Shown here: piece by piece, positions 1 through 8,150 of the stretch
Numbering within the stretch: the first letter of the stretch is position 1
How the letters are laid out: each line of letters starts with the position of its first letter
Assembly (NCBI RefSeq): GCF_002954705.1
Contig: NZ_MSCO01000002.1
Location: 99,856 to 163,855, forward strand
Reading direction: 5' to 3'
Length of the DNA stretch: 64,000 nt
Source: Aliivibrio sifiae
GTDB taxonomy: Bacteria; Pseudomonadota; Gammaproteobacteria; Enterobacterales; Vibrionaceae
Translations under genes and position numbers: made by a program
Notes under the pieces: generated by a model
Seen by the model: only the letters and a program-made list of their open reading frames with translations
What the model was told of the DNA's origin: nothing
The model's database searches: none

Positions 1-46
1 TACACTTAATAAATAAAAATTATCTGTTATAAAACTTTAGGAGTTT

Positions 47-82
47 ATGTCAAGATGCTTCATATATCTACCTGTAAAATAA
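47..82 (+). CDS. Possible 11-residue leader peptide
   Basis: A very short reading frame (MSRCFIYLPVK) begins with ATG eight bases after a good AGGAG ribosome-binding site at 39-43 and ends in TAA. It lies upstream of the MITE copy, and nothing else supports it. It could be the end or leader of something disrupted to the left of the window, or chance. Confidence 0.2.
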   Translation: MSRCFIYLPVK

Positions 83-140
83 GGCATCTTTGGCGCAGTA
101 TTATGTATTTACTAGATTTATTAAGGCAGTTATTATTAAC

Positions 141-322
141 TAATGCCGATCAGTTAGTCACTTTATTGAGTAATTATGCACTATTTATTCAATGTCTAAT
201 AGATATGGCAAAGTACCCGTTAAGAGAGTGAAAGATAGATACAACAAGGGCTCCAGAATGATTGTAATAAATTCGTCTGAAGCCCTTGTTTTTATTGATG
301 TTCGCTTAACTGACTGGCATTA
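141..322. mobile_element. MITE-like element, copy 1 (182 bp)
   Basis: This non-coding element begins TAATGCCGATCAGTTA and ends with the imperfect inverted repeat TAACTGACTGGCATTA. It is flanked by a perfect 12-bp direct repeat GTTATTATTAAC at 129-140 and 323-334, as left by transposition. It is base-for-base identical to the copy at 51974-52155. An internal hairpin (AACAAGGGCT...AGCCCTTGTT, about 242-291) followed by T-rich sequence looks like an intrinsic terminator. There is no transposase, so it must be moved in trans. An IS4-family enzyme is a reasonable guess because the end resembles the IS4-type remnant end at 9098 and the duplication length fits that family. Confidence 0.9.
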
Positions 323-589
323 GTTATTATTAACCTTTTTCTTGATTTTTCCAATTACCAATACGCGCTTCGATTTAGGGAGAGTCATATTACAATTAGT
401 TTAGGTCTGATTTTTACATTAGAGTTAATGGTTATATTTAATTAAATGGAAAAGAGGTAACGCTTGCCGTGTATTGGCAGAGAGCTGATTTACTAAACCC
501 GTTAAACATATCATGCATTTATTTAGGTCATTAAATTGTCACATATCTAATCGTATATTATGTGCGGGCTTTAAGTTTAGGTAAGTGAA

Positions 590-2869
590 ATGAGACTAAA
601 ATTAGTAATGAGTTTATTTTTTATAGCCTTACCAGTATTTGGTAATTTGAGTAGCTATCATTATTCAATAGAGAATTATCAGTCATATTTATATTCTCGT
701 AATATAGATATGAATGACTTTCTCGTCGATTTTGGGAATAAACTTGATTTAAGTGATGAATTTGTTCAGGTGGAAAGAGTGGCTCAAAATGCAGTCTCTA
801 AACCAGCCCAAAGCTCAGCATTTAAAGCGGCAGCAACCAGTTTTAAAACGACAAACTCTATGGTAGGGGCATTAAAAGACACAAGTGAAGGCTCTCTACT
901 TATCCTAGAGCAATTAAATTCGGATGTTTATCAAGAATACAAACAGGCTCTTTCTTTTCTTCCTGAGAACCAACGAGCTAGTGCATCAGAAATGCTTGAT
1001 CGACTTAGGGCGGCTGAAGATAAATTTAAAAGGGCTAAAGTTAGCGCTGAAGAGGCGAAGATTACAGGAAAAAAACTGTTTAAACTTCAACGAATAGAAC
1101 AAAATACTATGCCTTTACTTCACAGTTGGAAGTCAGAATCTTTAAATGTAAAGAGTGAACTAACCTCTGCTTTTGAAGAGCTTAAGGATATTAAAAAACA
1201 ACATGCTCAATTACAGAAATCATTGTCTGTAGCAGCAAGAGGGGAAAAAAATACATTACGATTAAAGTCGTTAATGAAAAGTATGAAAATGCTAAAAGGG
1301 ATTACTGCTTCATTAGGCGCATTAGGTGATGTTATGTCAACGGTAACCGCAATTGTTGACGCTGTTGATCCAAAGGAGAGTCGAGTTAACATCTCAGGTT
1401 CATCTGATAATGATGATTTAATACAAGCAAGTAACCGAGCGATAAATTTAAATACGGCAATGGTTGAGTATTATGTTGAAACGGCAAAATTGCGTACAGA
1501 AGCTATCTATCGATTAAACGATCGCTTAAGTAACCCAAGTATACGATGGCTTAATTTAGTCTATCTAATTGAAGAGGCGCATGCTCTTTATGGCGATGGG
1601 GATTGGCCAATTTTTGGGGCTGGAAGTTCGAGTCAATTTACTTCTGTTTCTATCAATTTTGCAGATGTTAATATTGGGCCTCTTATCGGTGAAATTAATC
1701 ATTTAAGTGTGACTACGCCTATTTTATCTGAAAGTACCTTCCCCGCTCTTTTGGCTGAACCTTTTGTTGGTACTGGAGGTATTGTAACCAATCAGCTTTT
1801 TTTAGCGAATCTAGCCGGAAAACAACAAGCACAGTTAAGTAAACTTAGCGCAAAAATAGAAGGTAATAGTGCGGCTACTTCTGATGTTATTAATCATTCG
1901 GTTTATAATTTTATTAACACTGAAAAATCACTATCATTTGAACTTGAAAAATACCGAGAAGCGGTCAATCTTCTCTCTCACAGTATATTAAATGTATTCG
2001 AAGAATTAATGAAAGAGAGTAATGTAGAAAGAGGCCTTCCCTTTTTTTTACTTCATGAGGATGACAAGTGGAGCGTGCTGCAACGCTTAATTCAATATGC
2101 CAATGCACAATCGAATACTTATAACCGACATGGTGCTTTTTCTCTTTTTTCTCCTATTAGTTATGATATTTTTTTAAATGAAGAACGTATTCTTGAACAA
2201 ACGACGGCGGCTTTTTTCTTTCTTATTCAAAAAGTAGGAGAGGAAGGGAGCGATTTTGAGCGGGAAACTTATCGGCGAACAGAGAGCATTAAAGAGTCAA
2301 TATTTGAACACTGGGCTCTCTCTGAGTCAGTAAGAGTTGGGACTTCATATATCCATCCCCATTTGGTCTTTTCTTTTTTGAACTTCAGTATTGCGACGGC
2401 CCCTGGCCCATTTTATGAAGATGCTGTCAAGATGGCAGAGAGTTTGTTTTCTCCCGAGAATCCTTTTTTAGAGATTGTTGAATATTATGAACGCTACCGA
2501 GAAGAGAGAGGTTTAAACATACCACCTATAAATATAGCGGGTCCGATTCTAACAGGAGACTCATCTTTTAGCTCAACGACAGAATTTGGTGTAAAAAATA
2601 TACCTAGTCATAACTTACGATCTTACTTTAATAGTGAGTGGGAACCATCACGCACTCCTGACAACAATTTTCTTTCACAGTTCCGTCATCAGTTTTCTAG
2701 ACATTTTTATGAAAGTTGGTCTGGGGCAGGGTTTGATGAAGTTCAGGATCCGATAAGTAAAGAGTGGGCATATGTATATGGAGCAACAAGTACTAGTTAT
2801 TACTCCCCTTTTTATATATTCCGTTCAAGCTATTATCGTGACTGGGAAAGTCATATTACAACGAAATAA
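590..2869 (+). CDS. Large secreted coiled-coil protein, function unknown
   Basis: I do not recognise this 759-residue protein. Residues 1-18 look like a cleavable signal peptide (hydrophobic core ending at VFG), so it is probably exported. Residues about 55-230 are rich in Lys, Glu, Ala and Leu and predicted to be long helices or coiled coil. They are followed by an uncharged, glycine-containing helix-like stretch (about 232-260) and then more helix (about 275-312). That order, helices around one hydrophobic hairpin, recalls alpha-pore-forming toxins of the ClyA/XaxA type, but this is only an architectural analogy. The C-terminal half (320-759) has no motif I can name and is rich in aromatic residues. 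A start with an AGG-type Shine-Dalgarno (TTTAGGTAAGTGAA) supports the ATG at 590. It stands alone between a MITE and a decayed IS, so it may be accessory cargo. Confidence 0.75.
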   Translation: MRLKLVMSLFFIALPVFGNLSSYHYSIENYQSYLYSRNIDMNDFLVDFGNKLDLSDEFVQVERVAQNAVSKPAQSSAFKAAATSFKTTNSMVGALKDTSEGSLLILEQLNSDVYQEYKQALSFLPENQRASASEMLDRLRAAEDKFKRAKVSAEEAKITGKKLFKLQRIEQNTMPLLHSWKSESLNVKSELTSAFEELKDIKKQHAQLQKSLSVAARGEKNTLRLKSLMKSMKMLKGITASLGALGDVMSTVTAIVDAVDPKESRVNISGSSDNDDLIQASNRAINLNTAMVEYYVETAKLRTEAIYRLNDRLSNPSIRWLNLVYLIEEAHALYGDGDWPIFGAGSSSQFTSVSINFADVNIGPLIGEINHLSVTTPILSESTFPALLAEPFVGTGGIVTNQLFLANLAGKQQAQLSKLSAKIEGNSAATSDVINHSVYNFINTEKSLSFELEKYREAVNLLSHSILNVFEELMKESNVERGLPFFLLHEDDKWSVLQRLIQYANAQSNTYNRHGAFSLFSPISYDIFLNEERILEQTTAAFFFLIQKVGEEGSDFERETYRRTESIKESIFEHWALSESVRVGTSYIHPHLVFSFLNFSIATAPGPFYEDAVKMAESLFSPENPFLEIVEYYERYREERGLNIPPINIAGPILTGDSSFSSTTEFGVKNIPSHNLRSYFNSEWEPSRTPDNNFLSQFRHQFSRHFYESWSGAGFDEVQDPISKEWAYVYGATSTSYYSPFYIFRSSYYRDWESHITTK

Positions 2870-2946
2870 ACAGGTTAACTATTTTATTATCTTAACGAGT
2901 AAAAGTAGCTATGGATTAATAATAAAGTAAGTGAGTCTTAAGTTTT

Positions 2947-2964
2947 GCGCCCTTTTCAGGGCGC
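2947..2964 (+). terminator. GC-rich hairpin after the 759-aa gene
   Basis: GCGCCCT-TTTC-AGGGCGC forms a perfect 7-bp stem with a four-base loop about 80 bp after the stop codon. The following bases are not a clean T-tract, so termination is plausible but not certain. Confidence 0.4.
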
Positions 2965-3058
2965 GATCACACTTTATTTTAAATTCCTAGAAAATTAAGC
3001 GTAACTCTATTTTTATATAGCAGTAATAATATCTCAACATCTCGTCGTGCCATTGCAT

Positions 3059-3954
3059 CAGGGCGACCGCATGAGTGTTTAGATTTTAGCCATACTATTA
3101 AAACCAGCGTTCAATACTGCCTCTAACATAGAAGTATTCATCATGCAGCGTTTCTGCTTTCCGACAATACTAAGTTTAGTTGGCTCTTCTCGAAGCATAT
3201 TCAGACTAACATCAAGTACCCAATGCATAAATTCAATACCCCAATGCTCTCTAACCGCATTAGCAGCCTGCTCTGCACTCAGTTTAACGGTACTCTAAAT
3301 CTAGTTTCTTTCCTTCCTCAAAACGAAAATTTTCAACCATTACTATGCTTTTTAGGCTAGCCCAACGACTGAAGTCACCCTCAAGTTTTTTACTCCCTAC
3401 TACATAACATTGACGTGATTCGATGCGTCCATGACTTTCTTTAAAAACAACAGTATCTGCTAGGTTTGCTCGTTCTTTTGAAAATGCTTTTTCTACTGCT
3501 TTACGAAGCTTTCCTTGATTGCTTTTTACTGCAAGTAAGTAGTCTCCGCCCTTGTCAGTAATGACTTTTGCTATCTTGGTTTGACATGCCATTGCATCGA
3601 TAGTTATCAATGCTCCCTTTATGTCGAGCATCTTTATTAGTTCAGGTATTGCCGTAATTTCATTTAAAACAATCCATTGCGTTTAAACCAGTCATGATGG
3701 CCAAGGATGTATTCACGAATATCGAACCACCCTTTAGCTTCAGCGATTACCGAGCATAAAGAGCCAAATAGAACCTCAAACAGGCAATAAGTAGTTTTCG
3801 CACTTTGGCGTTGGTCAGTGACCGTGTGAAAATGCTTTTTAAAATGGTCAATATGCATGATGCTCTCCCTAAAAAGGGAGTATATGATCACAGCTAAATG
3901 TGATCGTCAAATCGATCTTTAAATTGACTAAAAAACGTTCACGATCTCACCCTG
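3059..3954 (-). mobile_element. Decayed ISAs1-family insertion sequence with intact ends
   Basis: The left end reads CAGGGCGACC and the right end, on the other strand, CAGGGTGAGA. Both sit directly inside a perfect 10-bp duplication GCCATTGCAT at 3049-3058 and 3955-3964. This fixes the element at 896 bp, shorter than a normal ISAs1 element (about 1.2-1.4 kb), so internal deletions happened after insertion. The transposase inside is broken, and the element cannot move on its own product. Confidence 0.85.
3071..3891 (-). pseudogene. Broken ISAs1-family transposase
   Basis: Three pieces of one transposase lie in order on the minus strand. 3891-3664 holds the N-terminal DDE_Tnp_1-associated domain (DQRQSAKTTYCLFEVLFG...). 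3655-3284 holds the catalytic-core part with IDAMACQTKIA and AVKSNQGKL. About 3280-3071 holds the C-terminal part with AANAVREHWGIEFMHWVLDV joined straight to LNMLREEPTKLSIVGKQKR. Frames change between pieces, and compared with intact family members a central block and a block near the end are missing. This is a dead gene; the individual open frames should not be called as proteins. Confidence 0.85.
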
Positions 3955-3964
3955 GCCATTGCAT

Positions 3965-4341
3965 AGCTTAAGAAAATGTTTATTACATATACTGAGGAAG
4001 ATATAAAATCAAACTTGCATTTATTACTAATATAGCAAATGTCTCACAATAATTATAGATATAGTCTATAGCTAAAAAGTATATATATATGATATACATT
4101 ACCTACTAATTAAATAAAGTGTTTGAAATTCCCTAATAACATTTCTAGTATTCATACTTTAAATATCTGTGTATCTGATTTTTTTAGGATGTGATGCTTA
4201 TTAATGTTATTGATACTGCTTCCTTTAATATAAATATACTAACTGATGATAAACTAGGTAAGTATGGTTTTTTGTCATTTATATTCTAAGTATAAAAATA
4301 GAGGTCAAGTAATATAAAAATTATTTAGATGAGGAAAATTA
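3965..4341 (+). promoter_or_regulatory. AT-rich upstream region of the five-gene cluster
   Basis: This 377-bp stretch has no credible gene. It is extremely AT-rich and must hold the promoter of the hisA-like operon. I cannot assign -35/-10 boxes with confidence because many sequences match loosely. The first gene is preceded by GATGAGGAAAATTA, a good ribosome-binding site. Confidence 0.4.
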
Positions 4342-5109
4342 ATGAGCACCTTTGAATTATATCCATCGTTAGACATAGTTTCAGGAAAAGCATTAACGTC
4401 TAAATCAGCAATAGAAATAACACAAAAAAAAGGGAATAGAATAAAAGAGATAGGAAGCCCTATAGATATAGCTTTTGCTTATCAAAATTTAGGCGCTGAT
4501 TGGGTCCATATAGTAGATCTTGATGCCGCATCAGGTAAAAAAGATAACAGTGATATTATTGTCAGTATTATTGAGAGCAAAAATATTAAAATGAAAACAC
4601 AAATATGTGGCGGAATTAGAACAATTGAACAATTAGATAAGTATATAAGTGCAGGATGTACAAGAGTAAACATTAGCTCAATGGTCTTTGATAAACCAAA
4701 GCTATGTGAGTTAATTTTAAAAGAATATGGGGATAAAGTAGCTATCGCATTAGATGCTAAACTAGTCGGTTTTGACTATCAACTAACGACTCAAGGCTGG
4801 AATAAATTACAAGGTAGTTTGTGTTCTACTATTGAATGGCTTGAACAATGCGGATGTACTCGCTATGTAGTTACCGATATAAATAGAGGAGGGATGATGA
4901 ATCACCCCAATATAGAGTTACTTAATAAAGTACTAAAAATGACTAATAAATCCATTGTTTCTGGAGGTGGTATATCAAATCTAAGTGATATTAAAAATTT
5001 ACAAGCTATTGGGGTTGAGGGGGCAATTCTAGGGCAAGTAATTCATACTAAGAAGCTTCCACTTTGTCAATTTATTAATGAAGCTAAAGTATTAAATTAT
5101 GCACATTAG
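4342..5109 (+). CDS. HisA-like phosphoribosyl isomerase (orphan paralogue)
   Basis: The 255-residue protein is a HisA/TrpF-type (beta/alpha)8 barrel. HisA performs an Amadori rearrangement on ProFAR in histidine synthesis. The strand-1 base PSLDIV (Asp11), the GGIR phosphate loop (90-93), ALDA (Asp138), the strand-5 acid VTDINRGG (Asp179) and the SGGGI phosphate site (207-211) are all present, so an aldose-ketose isomerisation is likely retained. The usual TDISRDG reads TDINRGG, one visible change near the active site. No other his gene is nearby. It opens an operon with a PRTase, a HAD, a PurA-like enzyme and a Nudix protein, overlapping the next gene by 11 bp. A role in a non-histidine pathway using a phosphoribosyl intermediate is inferred; the substrate is unknown. 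Confidence 0.8.
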   Translation: MSTFELYPSLDIVSGKALTSKSAIEITQKKGNRIKEIGSPIDIAFAYQNLGADWVHIVDLDAASGKKDNSDIIVSIIESKNIKMKTQICGGIRTIEQLDKYISAGCTRVNISSMVFDKPKLCELILKEYGDKVAIALDAKLVGFDYQLTTQGWNKLQGSLCSTIEWLEQCGCTRYVVTDINRGGMMNHPNIELLNKVLKMTNKSIVSGGGISNLSDIKNLQAIGVEGAILGQVIHTKKLPLCQFINEAKVLNYAH

Positions 5110-6133
5110 ATTATCAGATGTTGGTATTTTAGGTGATGTAAGGTTTCCTAAAAACTTAATAATCGCTGATGACGGTTTTTTAGAACGTCATTTAAATATA
5201 AAGATAATGGATGGTTTTTTATTATCAAGAGGAAAACGATACTATTCTGAATTAATATGCAATGACTTAGTTATGGATGTGAAAAAATATCACAATGAAT
5301 ACAATACTACAAATTGCCTACCTTATAAGTACATATTACTTGATCACGCATTAAATGGAATGGTTCGTTTATTGGATATTTTAGCATCTTTCAATGAAGT
5401 TAAATTAATCAATTATTATATTGATAAAATAAAAGAATTATCCGTTTTAATTGTTAATTTTTTCATAGGGAAAAGGCTGTCTTCTCTGTCTGATTATTCT
5501 ATGGATTTCCCTAAGTATCTTGGACTAAAAAAAACAAGGACGTATCTAGAAGGTGATAATCACCTTTTATCATTACTGTCTGTAATGCAAATGCCAGCAT
5601 CAAGTGTATGTGTAGGTGTATTATTTGGCGGTGCAGTAAGTGCTTCGATTTATTCTGCTTATCATCATTCTCAACTCAATTATGTGAAACTGTCTTGTTA
5701 TGACGATGCGAGCTTTAACAGTGAAAATTTATGGGGGGCAGAGATTAATAGTAATACATCCGTGCTTATCTTAGATGATAACTGTGGCACCGGTAAGACT
5801 TTGACGTTGGCACAACAAATGTTAAAAAATAATTATCAGATTAATGCCAAAATTGCAGCAATAGAACTTCACTGGGAAAAATTATTAAGGGTCAAAGGGT
5901 ATAGGCATCAAGATGTTGTTTTTGATACGGGTTCTTTAGATTATTTAACCCCCTTGAGTGTTAGGCATCATCATTTATTAAATCAACTTGTCACCAAAAA
6001 TGAACACATAACAATGCACCAAACAAGTGTTAAGGAATGGGTTGAATACTCACAAATTATTCTAAGTTTATTAGCCGATTTAGGAGAAGTGACTCCGGAT
6101 CTAGAACAATTTAAAAATGCTTGGATTAGGTGA
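5099..6133 (+). CDS. Phosphoribosyltransferase-domain protein
   Basis: The 344-residue protein carries a type I PRTase signature near its C-terminal half: SVLILDDNCGTGKTLTLA (221-237) is the PRPP-binding loop (hydrophobic strand, two acids, TG-T), and CVGVLFGGAVSAS (171-183) resembles the pyrophosphate loop before it. The first about 150 residues form no domain I know and could set base specificity or dimerise. Type I PRTases join PRPP to a base or release PRPP-linked products. The start overlaps the hisA-like gene, indicating translational coupling. Because it sits with HisA-like and PurA-like enzymes, it plausibly makes or recycles the nucleotide they act on; the base is unknown. A regulatory, non-catalytic PRTase fold is an alternative. 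Confidence 0.7.
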   Translation: MHIRLSDVGILGDVRFPKNLIIADDGFLERHLNIKIMDGFLLSRGKRYYSELICNDLVMDVKKYHNEYNTTNCLPYKYILLDHALNGMVRLLDILASFNEVKLINYYIDKIKELSVLIVNFFIGKRLSSLSDYSMDFPKYLGLKKTRTYLEGDNHLLSLLSVMQMPASSVCVGVLFGGAVSASIYSAYHHSQLNYVKLSCYDDASFNSENLWGAEINSNTSVLILDDNCGTGKTLTLAQQMLKNNYQINAKIAAIELHWEKLLRVKGYRHQDVVFDTGSLDYLTPLSVRHHHLLNQLVTKNEHITMHQTSVKEWVEYSQIILSLLADLGEVTPDLEQFKNAWIR

Positions 6134-6177
6134 AGGTAATCAGTACATATTAAAAAATTCGATTCTAAAGGACTTAT

Positions 6178-6858
6178 ATGAAAGCTCACATTATTTGGGA
6201 CTGGAACGGTACGCTTTTGAATGATTTCCATGTTTCTCTTTCTGCTACAAATCAGGCATTAATTGGTATTGGTTGCTTACCTCTTACACCTGATGAGTAT
6301 CGTTCAAATTATAGCGTACCTGTTCATGATTTTTACTATAACGTGTTAGGTAGAACTCCAACCAGCGAGGAGTGGAGAAAAATTGGTCAAATATTCAATA
6401 ATATATATAAACTAGAAATTCTTAATGCTTTACTCGCTGATGAAGGAATGGAGTTACTTAAAAGCAGAAAACATCAATCAATATGCTCATTAATGGAACA
6501 TAATCTTTTAGTTCGTATGCTAAACAATTTTAAAATTTCCCATTTATTCTTAGATGTTCACGGAAGAATCGATCCTTTGTCAAAAGAAGGAAAACATAAA
6601 CATTTGGAGCAACATGTTCATAATTTATTGAGTAAACACTCTGTAACGAGAGAGGAAATTGTAGTGATAGGTGACACAGAAGATGATGCCAACTCTGCAT
6701 ATTCATTAGGAATTCCTGCAATTCTTTATTCTGGAGGTACCTATAGTTATGAACGTTTGGTCAATACAGGGAGCCCTGTAGCTAAGACATTGAAAGAAGC
6801 AGTTTATCTTGCTGATAATATAATAAAAGAGAGAAATTTATGCTTAAAGCCGTTGTAG
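6178..6858 (+). CDS. HAD-superfamily phosphatase
   Basis: This 226-residue protein has the HAD motifs in order: motif I WDWNGTLLND with nucleophile Asp8, a Ser near 101-104 as motif II, a Lys in SKEGKHKHL (136-141) as motif III, and GDTEDD (165-170) as motif IV. In motif I the usual second Asp is Asn10 (DWNGT instead of DxDGT), as in a known subgroup of phosphoglycolate phosphatase-like proteins, so activity may still be present. Length fits a C1-cap phosphatase. The gene follows the PRTase by 44 bp and overlaps the PurA-like gene by 19 bp. Dephosphorylation of the pathway's nucleotide or sugar-phosphate product is the natural guess; the substrate cannot be read from sequence. Confidence 0.8.
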   Translation: MKAHIIWDWNGTLLNDFHVSLSATNQALIGIGCLPLTPDEYRSNYSVPVHDFYYNVLGRTPTSEEWRKIGQIFNNIYKLEILNALLADEGMELLKSRKHQSICSLMEHNLLVRMLNNFKISHLFLDVHGRIDPLSKEGKHKHLEQHVHNLLSKHSVTREEIVVIGDTEDDANSAYSLGIPAILYSGGTYSYERLVNTGSPVAKTLKEAVYLADNIIKERNLCLKPL

Positions 6859-8150
6859 GACTTCAATTTGGAGATGAAGGAAAAGGGAAATTTGTCGATT
6901 TTTTAGCCTGTGACTACCAACATATAGTGAGGTTTAATGGTGGAGCAAATGCTGGTCATACTGTTATCGTTAATGGGGATCATGCTGCATTTTCACAAAT
7001 ACCAGCCACAGTTACTGATGGTAAATCTTTATATATTTGCCAAGGAGCTTTAATCAGTATGGAAAGAATGATCCAAGAGATCGATTTTATTCATTCAGTA
7101 TGCCCAAATAGTAAAATTTATATTGACCCTCGATGCCATATTGTCATGCCGATTCATGTTCAACTAAATAAAGCCTCAGAAGTATATAAGGGAGAAAAAA
7201 AAATAGGATCTGTTGGTGTTGGTGTCGGTGCTTGTTTTGAAGATAAATCGAATCGTGTTGGTATACGACTAATAGACCTTATTGATGAGGAAACACTAAA
7301 AGATAAATTACAAACTCTTTGGGAAATAAAAGACAAACAGATTTCCAATGTTTTTGGTGGGGAATTAACACTTTGTTTCTATCAGGAATTAAATCGTTTA
7401 TCTCTATTGGGAAAACGGCTTCAACCTTATTTTTGTTTTACTAATGACCTTATCAAAAAACTTCTAGATAATGGTACTGATGTATTATTAGAGTCTTCCC
7501 AAGCCACTTTTCTTGATAACAGCTTTGGCACTTATCCATACACAGTCGCTTATCAAACATTAATTCAGAGCTGTTTTACATCAATGGGGGTTCCAGCTGA
7601 AAAACTTAATGTATTAGGAGTAATGAAGTCTTACATGATTAGAGTTGGTAATGGACCATTGCCAACAGAGATAAATGATGAGCAAGCTCTCTATATTAGA
7701 GAAAGAGGGAATGAGTTTGGCACTGTTTCTAATCGTCCTAGAAGGTGTGCATGGCTCGATTTAGCGCTTATTGAGCATGCAATTGAATTAAATGGTGTTA
7801 ATGAAGTAAGTATAACAAATGTAGATGTACTATCTAACATACAAAACTTGAAGATATGTGTCGGATATCGCCTTAACGGGTTAGAAGTATGTATAAATGA
7901 AGCTTTATTACACTTCGACCATGTTGAGCCTATTTATGAACAGTTTGATAGCTGGCCTGAACTTTATGGCACTTATTATTGCATAGATGATTTACCATTT
8001 AATTTAATAAAGTACCTTTCGTTTATCCAATCGAAAATAAGTGCAGATATACGGTATATATCTTATGGACCAGATAGAAATAAAACGCTTAGAATTAATT
8101 TTGGGGAATTTAAAGCACAAGTAAAAATTATAATGGAGACAATGGTATGA
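6840..8150 (+). CDS. Divergent PurA (adenylosuccinate synthetase) paralogue
   Basis: Over its full 436 residues the protein follows PurA, which joins IMP and aspartate using GTP. The catalytic elements are kept: GDEGKGK (11-17, general base Asp12), NAGHT (37-41, His40), the Gln of ESSQATFLD (Gln221) and both loop arginines in EFGTVSNRPRR (292-302). Several substrate contacts differ from the family. The IMP-phosphate loop normally IGTTGRGIG reads IGSVGVGVG (122-130), the segment normally YPYVTSSNTTAGG reads YPYTVAYQTLIQS (232-244), the aspartate loop TTGR reads VSNR, and the guanine motif TKLDVL reads TNVDVL (326-331). This points to a changed nucleotide, donor or amino acid substrate. It is the fourth gene of the operon and overlaps both neighbours, so it is not the housekeeping purA. 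No PurB-type lyase is present. Confidence 0.85.
   Translation: MLKAVVGLQFGDEGKGKFVDFLACDYQHIVRFNGGANAGHTVIVNGDHAAFSQIPATVTDGKSLYICQGALISMERMIQEIDFIHSVCPNSKIYIDPRCHIVMPIHVQLNKASEVYKGEKKIGSVGVGVGACFEDKSNRVGIRLIDLIDEETLKDKLQTLWEIKDKQISNVFGGELTLCFYQELNRLSLLGKRLQPYFCFTNDLIKKLLDNGTDVLLESSQATFLDNSFGTYPYTVAYQTLIQSCFTSMGVPAEKLNVLGVMKSYMIRVGNGPLPTEINDEQALYIRERGNEFGTVSNRPRRCAWLDLALIEHAIELNGVNEVSITNVDVLSNIQNLKICVGYRLNGLEVCINEALLHFDHVEPIYEQFDSWPELYGTYYCIDDLPFNLIKYLSFIQSKISADIRYISYGPDRNKTLRINFGEFKAQVKIIMETMV

Noticed and set aside
4342-5109. Part of a histidine biosynthesis operon
   Set aside because: No other his gene lies nearby and the downstream genes are unrelated to histidine synthesis.
6840-8150. 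Housekeeping purA
   Set aside because: It is embedded in a five-gene operon and lacks several conserved substrate contacts, so calling it plain PurA would hide the divergence.
6840-8150. PurZ of the phage 2-aminoadenine (Z) genome pathway
   Set aside because: The general-base Asp in GDEGKGK is retained, whereas as I recall PurZ has a Ser there, and no DatZ, MazZ-like or phage genes are present.
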